Under the pieces are notes generated by a model. That model did not search any database. It was not told the origin of the DNA and worked only from the letters and a program-made list of their open reading frames with translations. Made by a program: the position numbers and the translations under genes. A stretch of DNA of 35,237 nucleotides from contig JAAYJT010000013.1 in the NCBI GenBank assembly GCA_012522795.1, positions 1 to 35,237 of the forward strand, given 5' to 3'. The stretch comes from Bacteroidales bacterium. Lineage in GTDB: Bacteria; Bacteroidota; Bacteroidia; Bacteroidales; JAAYJT01. Every line of letters begins with the position of its first letter. Positions within the stretch are counted from its first letter, which is position 1. Shown here one piece after another: positions 18,197-25,896 of this stretch.

Positions 18197-18790
18197 ATGA
18201 AAATAATCAGCGCCGTATTTCTTAAAAGTAGTGCCTTAGCCGCGCAATGCCCTCCAACAAATCTGCCTGAGTTTGCATTTATAGGCCGTTCAAATGTAGG
18301 TAAATCATCGTTAATAAATATGATTACTGGCGTAAAAGGGTTGGCAAAAACATCTGGAACACCGGGTAAAACTCGACTTATAAATCATTACGTTATTAAT
18401 AATGAGTGGTATCTTGTTGATTTGCCAGGCTATGGATATGCCAGAATTTCAAAAAAAATAAGAAAGGATTGGGAAAAAATGATCCAGGGATATCTAAAAA
18501 CAAGAACTAACCTGAAATGTATTTTCATTCTTGTTGATATACGCCTTGCACCACAGCCCAATGATTTGAAAATGATGGAAAGGATCGCAGATCAGGAGCG
18601 TCCTTTCGTAATTATTTTTACAAAAGCTGATAAGCTCAACAAAAATGATTTAGCGGAAAATGTTCAGGCTTACAGAAACTTTCTGGAACATGAATGGGAA
18701 GTGCCTCCTGTTAATATTGTAACCTCCTCGGCAACAACATTTGGGAAAGATGAGCTTCTTACATTTATTAAACAGATCATGAACTCATGA
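18197..18790 (+). CDS. engB: Ribosome biogenesis GTPase EngB (YihA/YsxC)
   Basis: Small GTPase needed for late assembly of the large ribosomal subunit. From the chosen ATG it has 197 residues with G1 GRSNVGKSS (30-38), a G2 threonine region KTSGTPGKTRL, G3 DLPGYG, G4 TKAD and G5-like SSATT. The frame also opens at TTG 18182, but the ATG at 18197 gives MKIISAVFLKSSA, the usual EngB N terminus, and is preferred. It starts 20 bases after the upstream acyltransferase, so it is probably cotranscribed with it. Confidence 0.96.
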   Translation: MKIISAVFLKSSALAAQCPPTNLPEFAFIGRSNVGKSSLINMITGVKGLAKTSGTPGKTRLINHYVINNEWYLVDLPGYGYARISKKIRKDWEKMIQGYLKTRTNLKCIFILVDIRLAPQPNDLKMMERIADQERPFVIIFTKADKLNKNDLAENVQAYRNFLEHEWEVPPVNIVTSSATTFGKDELLTFIKQIMNS

Positions 18791-18809
18791 ACAGACCTAT
18801 GACCTGTTC
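18789..18809. terminator. Possible hairpin between converging genes
   Basis: Inverted repeat GAACAG (18789-18794) and CTGTTC (18804-18809) with a 9-base loop sits in the 28-base gap where engB and the biotin carrier gene converge. It could act as a bidirectional terminator, but no strong T-run follows on either strand, so this is a weak call. Confidence 0.3.
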
Positions 18810-18818
18810 TAACGAATT

Positions 18819-19145
18819 TTATTCTAACTCAATTAGTAATTGATTTTTTGAAACCACCTGTCCGGTTTTTACTAGTACTTTGGCTATTACTCCCTGAGCT
18901 GAAGCCAATATTGAATTATTCATCTTCATTGCTTCGAGCACCAGTAAATTATCGCCTTTATTCACAGTATCCCCTTCATTCACTAATACTTTTTTAATTG
19001 TACCGGGTATAAAGGCAATAACCTTTTTGGGGTCATTAGGCTGATAGGGTTTTCTTTGGAGGTATTTCTTTGACAAACGGGTTCTATATTTATCGCCGTC
19101 AACAATAAATGTCTTAATGTCATTTGTTACTAATTGCTCTTTCAT
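18819..19145 (-). CDS. Biotin carboxyl carrier protein of a biotin-dependent acyl-CoA carboxylase/decarboxylase
   Basis: A 108-residue protein whose C-terminal 70 residues are a biotinyl domain with the EAMKM motif; K74 is the expected biotin attachment site. The first 40 residues form a basic leader without a clear domain (VDGDKYRTRLSKKY resembles the leader of carrier subunits from Na+-pumping decarboxylases and propionyl-CoA carboxylases). It lies 114 bases downstream of the carboxyltransferase gene on the same strand and is most simply its carrier subunit. No biotin carboxylase, beta or delta membrane subunit is present nearby. Confidence 0.9.
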   Translation of the reverse strand: MKEQLVTNDIKTFIVDGDKYRTRLSKKYLQRKPYQPNDPKKVIAFIPGTIKKVLVNEGDTVNKGDNLLVLEAMKMNNSILASAQGVIAKVLVKTGQVVSKNQLLIELE

Positions 19146-19259
19146 TCTCCTAGGTTTTAAAGTTCATTAAATTCTTAAATAATCCGGGTGTGAATCAGTC
19201 AGGCAATAATTTATGGGTGATGTATTCTTGTCTGTTCGATTCAAATTATTAAGTAATAT

Positions 19260-20807
19260 TTAAAATGGTGGGATTCCATGTTTTTTATTTAGTCGGATCT
19301 CACTTTTATCAGACGAAATTTCCAATGAGTGTATCAGAAGATTTCTGGTTTCTGATGGTTCGATAACTGCATCAATATAACCATATGCGGCAGCAACATA
19401 AGGATTTGCAAATTTCTCCTTATACTCTTTAATTTTTTGTTTCCGCACTTCCTCAGGTTTTTCAGCATTCTTTATTTCATTTCTAAAAATAATATTAGCA
19501 GCACCTTCAGGTCCCATTACTGCAATTTCAGCAGTAGGCCATGCAAAAACAAAATCTGCCCTAAGATGGCTTGAACACATGGCTATATAACCACCTCCAT
19601 AGGCTTTGCGAAGAATCACAGTGATCTTTGGTACGGTAGCTTCACTGTAAGAATAAAGTACTTTGGCTCCATGACGGATAACTCCGGCATGCTCCTGATC
19701 AATACCGGGCAGGTATCCCGGAAGGTCAACCAGTGTAACCAAAGGAATATTAAAAGCATTACAGAATCTGATAAAACGGGCTGCTTTATCAGATGAGTCC
19801 ACATCCAGCACTCCGGCAAGAACCATAGGCTGGTTTGCTACAAATCCAACAGTATGCCCTGCCATACGTGCAAATCCTATAACTATGTTTTGAGCAAACA
19901 TTTCCTGTACTTCAAAAAAGTCGGAGTCGTCAACAATTGCTCTGATAATATCTCTCACATCATAAGGCTGACGCGGATTTGTAGGGAAAATGTTTTCAAT
20001 TTTATAATTCCGGCTGCGGGGAGGTTTTTTAGGAAACGGATCAGCTTTTTTGATATTATTCCATGGGATAAAACTAAAAAGGCGTTTGATCTGATCAAAG
20101 CACTCCTGTTCGCTATTTGAGAAAAAATGAGCATTACCGGTTATTTCAGCTTGTATGCGTGCACCACCCAGATCCTCCATTGAAATTTCCTCACCAAGTA
20201 CTGTTTTAATTACTTCAGGTCCGGTAATGAACATCTTTGAAATCTTATCAACAACAAAAACAAAATCTGTAAGTGCAGGCGAATAAACAGCTCCTCCGGC
20301 ACATGGACCCAAAATCACTGAAATCTGAGGAATTATCCCTGATGCCTGGGTGTTGCGATAAAAAATCTCGCCATAACCGGCCAATGAGTTCACACCTTCC
20401 TGAATACGTGCTCCACCTGAATCGTTGATACCTATCAATGGCACCTTCAGTTTCATGGCATGATCCATAATTTTAGTGATCTTTTTGGCATGCATCCATC
20501 CAAGTGAACCTCCTGCAACAGTAAAATCCTGAGCAAAAATACATACCGGGTAGCCGTTAATTGTTCCTGTACCTGTAATTACTCCATCGCCTGGCAAATA
20601 CTTATCACTCATATCAAAGTCTTTACCTGCATGTTCAACAAACAGGTCATACTCATAAAATGATTTGGGGTCTAAAAGGGTTATAATTCGCTCACGAGCA
20701 GTCATTTTTCCTGTAGCTTTCTGCTTCTCAATTGCTTTTGCTCCTCCCCCACTAAGAGCATCCTGCATTCGCTTTTTAAGCTCAGAAGTCTTTTTATGTA
20801 AAGACAT
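19260..20807 (-). CDS. Acyl-CoA carboxylase carboxyltransferase subunit (propionyl/methylmalonyl-CoA type)
   Basis: A 515-residue carboxyltransferase with both crotonase-like halves: the N half has GKMTARERI (near 31-39), INDSGGARIQEGV and GPCAGGAVYSPAL, while the C half has LVDLPGYLPG, AYGGGYIAMCS and AVMGPEGAANIIFR. The glycine-rich oxyanion segments are intact. The family includes the beta subunit of propionyl-CoA carboxylase and the alpha subunit (MmdA) of methylmalonyl-CoA decarboxylase; sequence alone does not separate them here. With the biotin carrier downstream it would interconvert propionyl-CoA and methylmalonyl-CoA, a step of the succinate-propionate pathway common in Bacteroidota. 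It has its own clear promoter. Confidence 0.93.
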   Translation of the reverse strand: MSLHKKTSELKKRMQDALSGGGAKAIEKQKATGKMTARERIITLLDPKSFYEYDLFVEHAGKDFDMSDKYLPGDGVITGTGTINGYPVCIFAQDFTVAGGSLGWMHAKKITKIMDHAMKLKVPLIGINDSGGARIQEGVNSLAGYGEIFYRNTQASGIIPQISVILGPCAGGAVYSPALTDFVFVVDKISKMFITGPEVIKTVLGEEISMEDLGGARIQAEITGNAHFFSNSEQECFDQIKRLFSFIPWNNIKKADPFPKKPPRSRNYKIENIFPTNPRQPYDVRDIIRAIVDDSDFFEVQEMFAQNIVIGFARMAGHTVGFVANQPMVLAGVLDVDSSDKAARFIRFCNAFNIPLVTLVDLPGYLPGIDQEHAGVIRHGAKVLYSYSEATVPKITVILRKAYGGGYIAMCSSHLRADFVFAWPTAEIAVMGPEGAANIIFRNEIKNAEKPEEVRKQKIKEYKEKFANPYVAAAYGYIDAVIEPSETRNLLIHSLEISSDKSEIRLNKKHGIPPF

Positions 20808-20875
20808 AGTACTATTGGTTAGTAAATAATCTGTTTTGTTCCGTATGGACTAAAAAGTTTTCCTCCGAAGAAAAG

Positions 20876-20906
20876 CAAAAGTAAAGAAATTATTCCATTA
20901 TCCAAT
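20876..20906 (-). promoter_or_regulatory. Predicted promoter of the carboxyltransferase gene
   Basis: Read on the minus strand, ATTG at 20903-20906 is followed after exactly 19 bases by TACTTTTG (20876-20883), an exact TAnnTTTG. The start codon lies 69 bases downstream. The same two elements with the same spacing occur before the tRNA-Asn gene of this window. Confidence 0.6.
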
Positions 20907-21006
20907 TAAAAGATATCAACAATACATCAATATTTTAAGAATAACACCACCGCTCATCCCAATACCTGCAAATTATTATCCGACTGTCAGTTACTTTAAA
21001 AATCAA

Positions 21007-21014
21007 TACTTTTG
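21007..21014 (+). promoter_or_regulatory. Predicted -7 element for the yjbR-like gene
   Basis: TACTTTTG matches the TAnnTTTG consensus, 100 bases upstream of the chosen ATG at 21115. No good -33 element is seen. Confidence 0.45.
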
Positions 21015-21114
21015 CGTTCCAAAGTACAATTCGCTTACTATTAATTAATAACGACTACTAATTTAGGTTCCGGATTATCAACAGAAACATATTTAAATCT
21101 AATCATTGGCTTAT

Positions 21115-21471
21115 ATGAATATTGAAGATTTCCGAAATTATTGCCTCATGAAGCCCGGCGTTACTGAAAGTTTCCCTTTTGATGATACAACGCTGGTGTT
21201 CAAGGTTTTTAATAAAATATTTGCACTTACCGATCTTGAAGAAGATTTCAAACTAAATTTAAAATGCAATCCTGAAAAGGCCGCCATACTCAGAGAACAG
21301 TTTATATCAATCACTCCAGGATATCATATGAATAAAAAACATTGGAACACAATCATTATAGATGGTACTATTGATGATGACATTGTTTATAACCTCATTG
21401 ATCATTCCTATGATTTAGTATTTCAAAGTCTTCCGAAAAAGATCAGGGTTCAGCTAAATACAACAGCATAG
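21115..21471 (+). CDS. MmcQ/YjbR family DNA-binding-fold protein
   Basis: A 118-residue protein of the MmcQ/YjbR family, a CyaY-like alpha/beta fold often described as DNA-binding, though without a firm function. Typical features are the N-terminal block MNIEDFRNYCLMKPGVTESFPF, the central KIFALTDL and LKCNPEKAAILREQF, and the C-terminal GYHMNKKHWNTIIIDG and LIDHSYDLVFQSLPKK. The frame opens three codons earlier at TTG, but the ATG at 21115 gives the standard family N terminus. It is a single-gene unit, convergent with the DUF6132 gene. Confidence 0.93.
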   Translation: MNIEDFRNYCLMKPGVTESFPFDDTTLVFKVFNKIFALTDLEEDFKLNLKCNPEKAAILREQFISITPGYHMNKKHWNTIIIDGTIDDDIVYNLIDHSYDLVFQSLPKKIRVQLNTTA

Positions 21472-21478
21472 CCGGAAG

Positions 21479-21697
21479 TTAGCTTTCCCTGGGCTCTTTC
21501 TTTGATTTTTTAAATCCAACAATCATATCAACAAGCAGATAACCCATCAAGCCTCCCCATATCATACTCATAAAAGGATTGGATGTAATAGGGCATGAAC
21601 CTGAATTACAACCGATAAATTTGTAATAAAAGTATCCGCCGACAATTCCTATTATTGCTCCCACAAGCTGAGCATAATATTTCTTTAATATTTTCAT
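21479..21697 (-). CDS. DUF6132 family small membrane protein
   Basis: A 72-residue protein with two predicted membrane segments (about 11-27, QLVGAIIGIVGGYFYYK, and 43-60) joined by a Cys-containing loop GCNSGSCPITSNPF. The two cysteines in C-x4-C spacing and the CPITSNP stretch are the hallmark of the family as I recall it. The C terminus is basic and cytoplasmic. The frame extends to a TTG at 21721, but the ATG at 21695-21697 (MKILKKYY) is the better start. Function is unknown; relatives are common in Bacteroidota, sometimes next to rhodanese or redox genes, so a thiol or sulfur-related role is possible but not shown here. Confidence 0.8.
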   Translation of the reverse strand: MKILKKYYAQLVGAIIGIVGGYFYYKFIGCNSGSCPITSNPFMSMIWGGLMGYLLVDMIVGFKKSKKEPRES

Positions 21698-21932
21698 CTG
21701 TTGGTAAATGTTAAAACACAATCAGTAATTGCTGTTATCTCTATTATGATACAATAAAGACCTTAACAATATTCACTAAACGGTTTTATCCGGTCTTTGT
21801 TGAACAAAATCAAATCCATGTATTAACAACTAATTATTTTATCACAACACAGTGATGAGTAGCCCTTTGATATTTAACTACTTAGACGCCTACTGGGCTT
21901 AAAAATCTTTATGACTAATTTTTATAAACATT

Positions 21933-24347
21933 TCACCTAAAGCTCACTATAGTCATTCCTGCACCTCCCCTGTCAGGATGCCCTTCTTTTAAACTTATTA
22001 TTTCTGGAATACTATTCAGATAATCGCGGATAACATTTCTCAGTATGCCGTCTCCTTTGCCGTGGATGATTGTAAATTCAGCAATACTCAACAAAATAGC
22101 ATCATCCACATGCCGTCTAACAATCTGAAGTGCCTCTTCAGCTTTCTTACCTCTGAGATCAATGCTTAGTTTAAAATTTGCTGTTCTGTCGAGAATGGTT
22201 TTATAAACTAAAATTTTGCCTTGTCCGCCCTGCTGCTCTGATTTACTTTTATCAGAAGGGCTGGCTGCTATAAGTCTGTCAGCACGAACATGCAACATCA
22301 TTTGCCCGGCTTCCAGCACAACTTCCTGATCACGAATTTCAATTATCTGCCCTACAGTTGTTTGATTTTTAATCCTTACCCAATTACCCACAGCCAAAAC
22401 CGGCAATGTTTCCTTAGTACTTTCCTGAGTTTCAGGTTTATCTTCAGCAAGCTTTTTAATTTCTGATTCAAGCTGGGTGCGCGCTTCCTGGACTCTTTTT
22501 CTCAATTTCAGAACCGTTTGCTTTTCTGCCTTGCTTTCTTTAATAGCCTGCACTGTGTTCTCAATAAGCTTATTTGACCTTTTGATAATCCGCAAAGCTT
22601 CTTCACGGGCTTCCTTTATAATTTTCTCCTTTTCAGCTTTTAACTCACTGTTCATCAGCTTATACTTACCAACCAATTCTGAAAGAAACTCATCTGTAAT
22701 ACTAATGCCTGTTTTTTTCTGGTCCAGTGCAGATTTCTCGACTTCCAGTTCCTGAAGCAGTTTGTCGTAATCAATAGCACTTTTATTTATTTTGCTTTCT
22801 GCTTTTTTAAGAATGTCAACCGGGAATCCGATCTTTTCAGCTATTTCAAAAGCATAGGAGCTTCCTGGATTACCAATGCGTAGCACAAACAAAGGCGATA
22901 AGTTTTCAGGATCAAAAAGCATGGCACCGTTAATTATTCCCCTGATCCTTCGGGCAGCATCCTTTAGGTTAGCATAATGAGTAGTTATAACGCCAAAACA
23001 GCCTTTATCCGCAAAATCCTCAATACTGGCTTCGGCAATAGCACCGCCAAGCTGTGGTTCAGTACCCGAACCAAATTCATCAATTAAAACCAGAGTTTGA
23101 CCATCAGCATTTTCAATAAAAAAGCGAAGATTTTTTAGATGCGAGGTATATGTACTTAAATCATGCTCAAGGGATTGCTCATCGCCGATATCAATGAATA
23201 TTTTTTTAAAAATCCCCGCTTCACTGTTTTCATCAACAGGTATCAATAAACCACACTGCAGCATATATTGCAGGAGACCTGCGGTTTTAAGCGCTACAGA
23301 TTTTCCACCCGCATTGGGTCCTGAAATTATCAATATTCGTTGCTTTTGATTCAGCGACAGATCAAGAGGAACCACAGTCTTTTTCTGACTCCGGTGAGAA
23401 ATATATAATAAAGGATGTACTGCATTTTTCCATTCACAAACCGGAAAGTCATGAAGGTGTGGGAAATATGCATTAATATCAATAGCAAATCTGGCTTTTG
23501 CCCTTATGAAATCAATTTTTCCCAAAAAGTAATAACACTGAAGCAGGCTCTCAATATGTGGGCGTATAAAATTCGCAAATTCAGTAAGTATCCGATTAAT
23601 TTCCCTTAATTCAGCATTCTCGAGTTCACGGATTTCATTATTTATCTCAAAAACCTCTGCCGGTTCAATAAAAACCGTCTGGCCGGTAGCCGATTCATCA
23701 TGAATGAAGCCTTTTATCCTTCTTTTATACGAAACGGGAACAGGTATAACCGGACGACCATTACGTATTGTAACCTCAAGGTTTTCGCCAGCCAGCCCTT
23801 CTCTTTTTACCTGTGTAAATATTTTTGCCATGATTGATTCCGCAAATCGCTGTTTCTGCACAAGCTTACTGCGGATATCCTTTAAAACAGGTGAAGCGCT
23901 GCTTTTGATTAATCCTTTGGGATCAATAATACGGTCAATCTCAATTAGTATTTCATTTTCTACTGAAACCTTTGAAGCAACTGTAAGCAGATATGTCACC
24001 TTTTCAGGTTCCTGATTTTCAATGAATCTTTTTATTTCCAGAATTGTATTAAGCGAAACATGCAGTACAGAGAGGCTTTCAGGTTCAATTGCAGTTCCCG
24101 GGGTCTTAATCCGAATAAGTTCAGTAGTGGGGTCAAGATAATCCTGCTGCGGAAAAGAAAGTCCATTGCGGAGCAGATTTGCCATTTCATTGGTTTCATT
24201 GAGCCAGGTTCGCAGGGTAACCAGATCATCAGTAAAACACATATCCTCCAGATATTTTTTGCCCAAATCACAAAGAATATGTTTGCTGATATGCAATTTC
24301 ACTGTGGCAAATCCAATCTTTTCTTCAAAGTTCTGTGGATATATCAT
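21933..24347 (-). CDS. mutS2: Endonuclease MutS2 with Smr domain
   Basis: An 804-residue MutS-family ATPase without the mismatch-binding domain. The N-terminal part holds the lever/clamp helices. It is followed by the ATPase with Walker A GPNAGGKS (343-350), Walker B LVLIDEFGSGTEP and the TTHYANLK switch. A long charged coiled coil (about 520-640) follows, then a KOW-like segment, and last the C-terminal Smr nuclease domain with DLRG (730-733) and HGKGDG (762-767). MutS2 limits recombination and, in Bacillus, acts on collided ribosomes. All motifs are intact and length is standard. An exact TAnnTTTG element (TAACTTTG, minus strand 24418-24425) lies 71 bases upstream. Confidence 0.97.
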   Translation of the reverse strand: MIYPQNFEEKIGFATVKLHISKHILCDLGKKYLEDMCFTDDLVTLRTWLNETNEMANLLRNGLSFPQQDYLDPTTELIRIKTPGTAIEPESLSVLHVSLNTILEIKRFIENQEPEKVTYLLTVASKVSVENEILIEIDRIIDPKGLIKSSASPVLKDIRSKLVQKQRFAESIMAKIFTQVKREGLAGENLEVTIRNGRPVIPVPVSYKRRIKGFIHDESATGQTVFIEPAEVFEINNEIRELENAELREINRILTEFANFIRPHIESLLQCYYFLGKIDFIRAKARFAIDINAYFPHLHDFPVCEWKNAVHPLLYISHRSQKKTVVPLDLSLNQKQRILIISGPNAGGKSVALKTAGLLQYMLQCGLLIPVDENSEAGIFKKIFIDIGDEQSLEHDLSTYTSHLKNLRFFIENADGQTLVLIDEFGSGTEPQLGGAIAEASIEDFADKGCFGVITTHYANLKDAARRIRGIINGAMLFDPENLSPLFVLRIGNPGSSYAFEIAEKIGFPVDILKKAESKINKSAIDYDKLLQELEVEKSALDQKKTGISITDEFLSELVGKYKLMNSELKAEKEKIIKEAREEALRIIKRSNKLIENTVQAIKESKAEKQTVLKLRKRVQEARTQLESEIKKLAEDKPETQESTKETLPVLAVGNWVRIKNQTTVGQIIEIRDQEVVLEAGQMMLHVRADRLIAASPSDKSKSEQQGGQGKILVYKTILDRTANFKLSIDLRGKKAEEALQIVRRHVDDAILLSIAEFTIIHGKGDGILRNVIRDYLNSIPEIISLKEGHPDRGGAGMTIVSFR

Positions 24348-24417
24348 GATATTACTAACTGATTTTTCTCAGAATTTTCTAAGAGTGAATTAATGTCTGC
24401 TTTTTTATGTTCATGTG

Positions 24418-24425
24418 CAAAGTTA
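24418..24425 (-). promoter_or_regulatory. Predicted -7 element of mutS2
   Basis: Minus-strand TAACTTTG fits TAnnTTTG and would give a leader of about 64 bases before the mutS2 ATG. No convincing -33 element is seen. Confidence 0.5.
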
Positions 24426-24491
24426 GCAGAGTTAATTGTTTTATAACCAGCCTGAACAAAGATGCCCTAAAAATTACAAGTATTTTTAAAC

Positions 24492-24522
24492 AAAAAAACC
24501 CGCTAATATTGCAATCAGCGGG
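24492..24522 (-). terminator. Rho-independent terminator of the DHOD-like gene
   Basis: On the minus strand a 6-bp stem CCCGCT/AGCGGG (24517-24522 with 24499-24504) with a 12-base loop is followed by seven T (24492-24498). It lies 25 bases beyond the stop of the dihydroorotate-dehydrogenase-like gene. Confidence 0.85.
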
Positions 24523-24546
24523 CTTAATTAATTTTTGGATTATCAA

Positions 24547-25557
24547 TTAAAGCTGAACCTTTTTAAGCAAACTATTCGAACCGAGCAATGCATCAACGTA
24601 TTGAGCACGTTTGTATATAAATGGATCGTTAAGAGTTGCTGCCGATAATTTTCCACGGAAAGATTCGAGATTTGAATAATCTTTCTTTTCCATCCAGGCT
24701 GTAAGATCTTCCAGCATTTTTGCAATATGCTCAGGCTTGTTGCGGTACAAAGTACTGACTACCTGAACAGCATCAGCACCTGCAAGAATCATAGCAGCTA
24801 CATCCTTACCTTCAAAAATTCCGGTGCTACTACATATCTGTGCCTTTATTCTGCTGTACAGCACGCCTGCAAAACGCAAAGGCACTCTCTTGTCATTGGG
24901 TTCACTAAGATTCCAGGGAGTAATATGTTTCTCGTCTTCAATATTTATTTCGGGCTGGAATAATTTGTTAAAAAACACGAAACCTTTTACACCCAGATCG
25001 TCAACCTGTTTTATGAAATTAAGCGGATTGGTGTAATAAAGGCTCAGTTTAACACTTACAGGGATTTTAACTTTACCTAAGATAGCTTTAATAATGTCAA
25101 TCTGCTCAAGTTCAATGGTTTTACTGTCTTTATCAAATTTATTCGGAATCGAATAAAAATTCAATTCCAGAGCATCTACGCCGGTCTGTTCCAGTTGTTG
25201 AGCATAATCTACCCACGATTCTTTATAAACTGCATTTAGGCTGGCTATTAAAGGAATTCCCAGCACTGATTTTGCTTTACTCAAATTTTCAAGATGTTCC
25301 TGTGGTCCGGCATGTTCAAGGTTTGGGAAAATACTTAGCATTTCAGCACTACGCTCTGCGTACTCGCCAAGATCTTCATCCATCTGATACCTTTCAAGCT
25401 GAATCTGCTCTTCGAAAAGAGATTTGTAAACAACAGCAGCGGCTCCACTGTCTTCAAGCCTTTTTAAAACGTCATGATCAGTGCTTAAATTACAGCTTCC
25501 GGCAATGATGGGATTTTTTAACTTCAATCCTAGATAAGTAGTCTTTAAATCAGTCAT
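24547..25557 (-). CDS. Dihydroorotate dehydrogenase-like flavoprotein (not typical PyrD)
   Basis: A 336-residue TIM-barrel flavoprotein of the class 1 dihydroorotate dehydrogenase family: LGLKLKNPIIAGSCNLS at the start, IPLIASLNAV (101-110), ALELNFYSIPN (129-139), VSVKLSLYYTNP, and the C-terminal FMN-phosphate segment STGIFEGKDVAAMILAGADAVQV. In true class 1A enzymes the strand motif is N-x-S-C-P-N with the catalytic Cys. Here the aligned stretch is NFYSIPN with Ile in its place, and no other Cys is close, so normal dihydroorotate oxidation is doubtful. It is divergent from the pyruvate:ferredoxin oxidoreductase gene, an association I recall in other Bacteroidota and in cyanobacteria, suggesting a ferredoxin-linked redox role. 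It has its own terminator and a predicted promoter. Confidence 0.88.
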   Translation of the reverse strand: MTDLKTTYLGLKLKNPIIAGSCNLSTDHDVLKRLEDSGAAAVVYKSLFEEQIQLERYQMDEDLGEYAERSAEMLSIFPNLEHAGPQEHLENLSKAKSVLGIPLIASLNAVYKESWVDYAQQLEQTGVDALELNFYSIPNKFDKDSKTIELEQIDIIKAILGKVKIPVSVKLSLYYTNPLNFIKQVDDLGVKGFVFFNKLFQPEINIEDEKHITPWNLSEPNDKRVPLRFAGVLYSRIKAQICSSTGIFEGKDVAAMILAGADAVQVVSTLYRNKPEHIAKMLEDLTAWMEKKDYSNLESFRGKLSAATLNDPFIYKRAQYVDALLGSNSLLKKVQL

Positions 25558-25660
25558 AAATTGTTTATTTTCAGGTGAATAATAGCTTTGTCGAACTTCG
25601 GTATGCTAGGATTTAAACGTAAATCAAAGCATTGTTGTTCAAAAAACAAACATGTTTTGG

Positions 25661-25668
25661 CAAAATTA
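25661..25668 (-). promoter_or_regulatory. Predicted -7 element of the DHOD-like gene
   Basis: Minus-strand TAATTTTG fits TAnnTTTG exactly, about 100 bases before the ATG. The palindrome AAACATGTTT (25648-25657) falls at the expected transcription start and could be an operator. Confidence 0.45.
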
Positions 25669-25831
25669 AAACAATTAGCTAAATGAAAGACCTAATTTTA
25701 GTAAATTCCGCCATATTACATTTCAAATGCTTTTTTCATCGTATGTAAATCACAAAGTGCTCGCTTATTTAAAACACTTCCAAATAAGCACTGATAATGA
25801 GTTTGTTGAGTTTCAATTCAATTAAATTAAT

Positions 25832-25839
25832 TAATTTAG
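25832..25839 (+). promoter_or_regulatory. Possible -7 element of nifJ
   Basis: TAATTTAG differs from the TAnnTTTG consensus at one position and lies 57 bases before the nifJ ATG. The -33 region is poor, so the call is weak. Confidence 0.3.
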
Positions 25840-25896
25840 CACAAAATTTCTTTTAAACTCAAAGTGTTAATTAACAGACTTTTAATTATATAAATT

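Larger units (their letters stand above)
20808..21114. other. Divergent promoter region between carboxyltransferase and YjbR genes
   Basis: No gene is visible in these 307 bases. They hold one exact TAnnTTTG element for each flanking gene (minus strand 20876-20883, plus strand 21007-21014). The plus-strand element is the left arm of a TACTTT/AAAGTA inverted repeat (21007-21012 with 21021-21026), which might be an operator or chance. Confidence 0.5.
25558..25896. other. Divergent regulatory region between DHOD-like gene and nifJ
   Basis: No gene is visible in these 339 bases. They contain an exact -7 element for the minus-strand gene and a near-match for nifJ. Two perfect 10-bp palindromes occur, AAACATGTTT at 25648-25657 and GTTAATTAAC at 25866-25875. 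There is also an imperfect hairpin pairing CTTATTT (25764-25770) with AAATAAG (25782-25788), extended by AGTG (25756-25759) with CACT (25789-25792). The amount of symmetry suggests protein or RNA regulation but does not identify it. Confidence 0.4.

Noticed and set aside
21756-21804. Inverted repeat AAAGACC ... GGTCTTT between DUF6132 and mutS2
   Set aside because: The loop is about 30 bases and no T-run follows; too weak for a terminator or operator call.
24547-25557. Naming the flavoprotein pyrD
   Set aside because: The catalytic Cys position is Ile and the neighbourhood is pyruvate metabolism, not pyrimidine synthesis.
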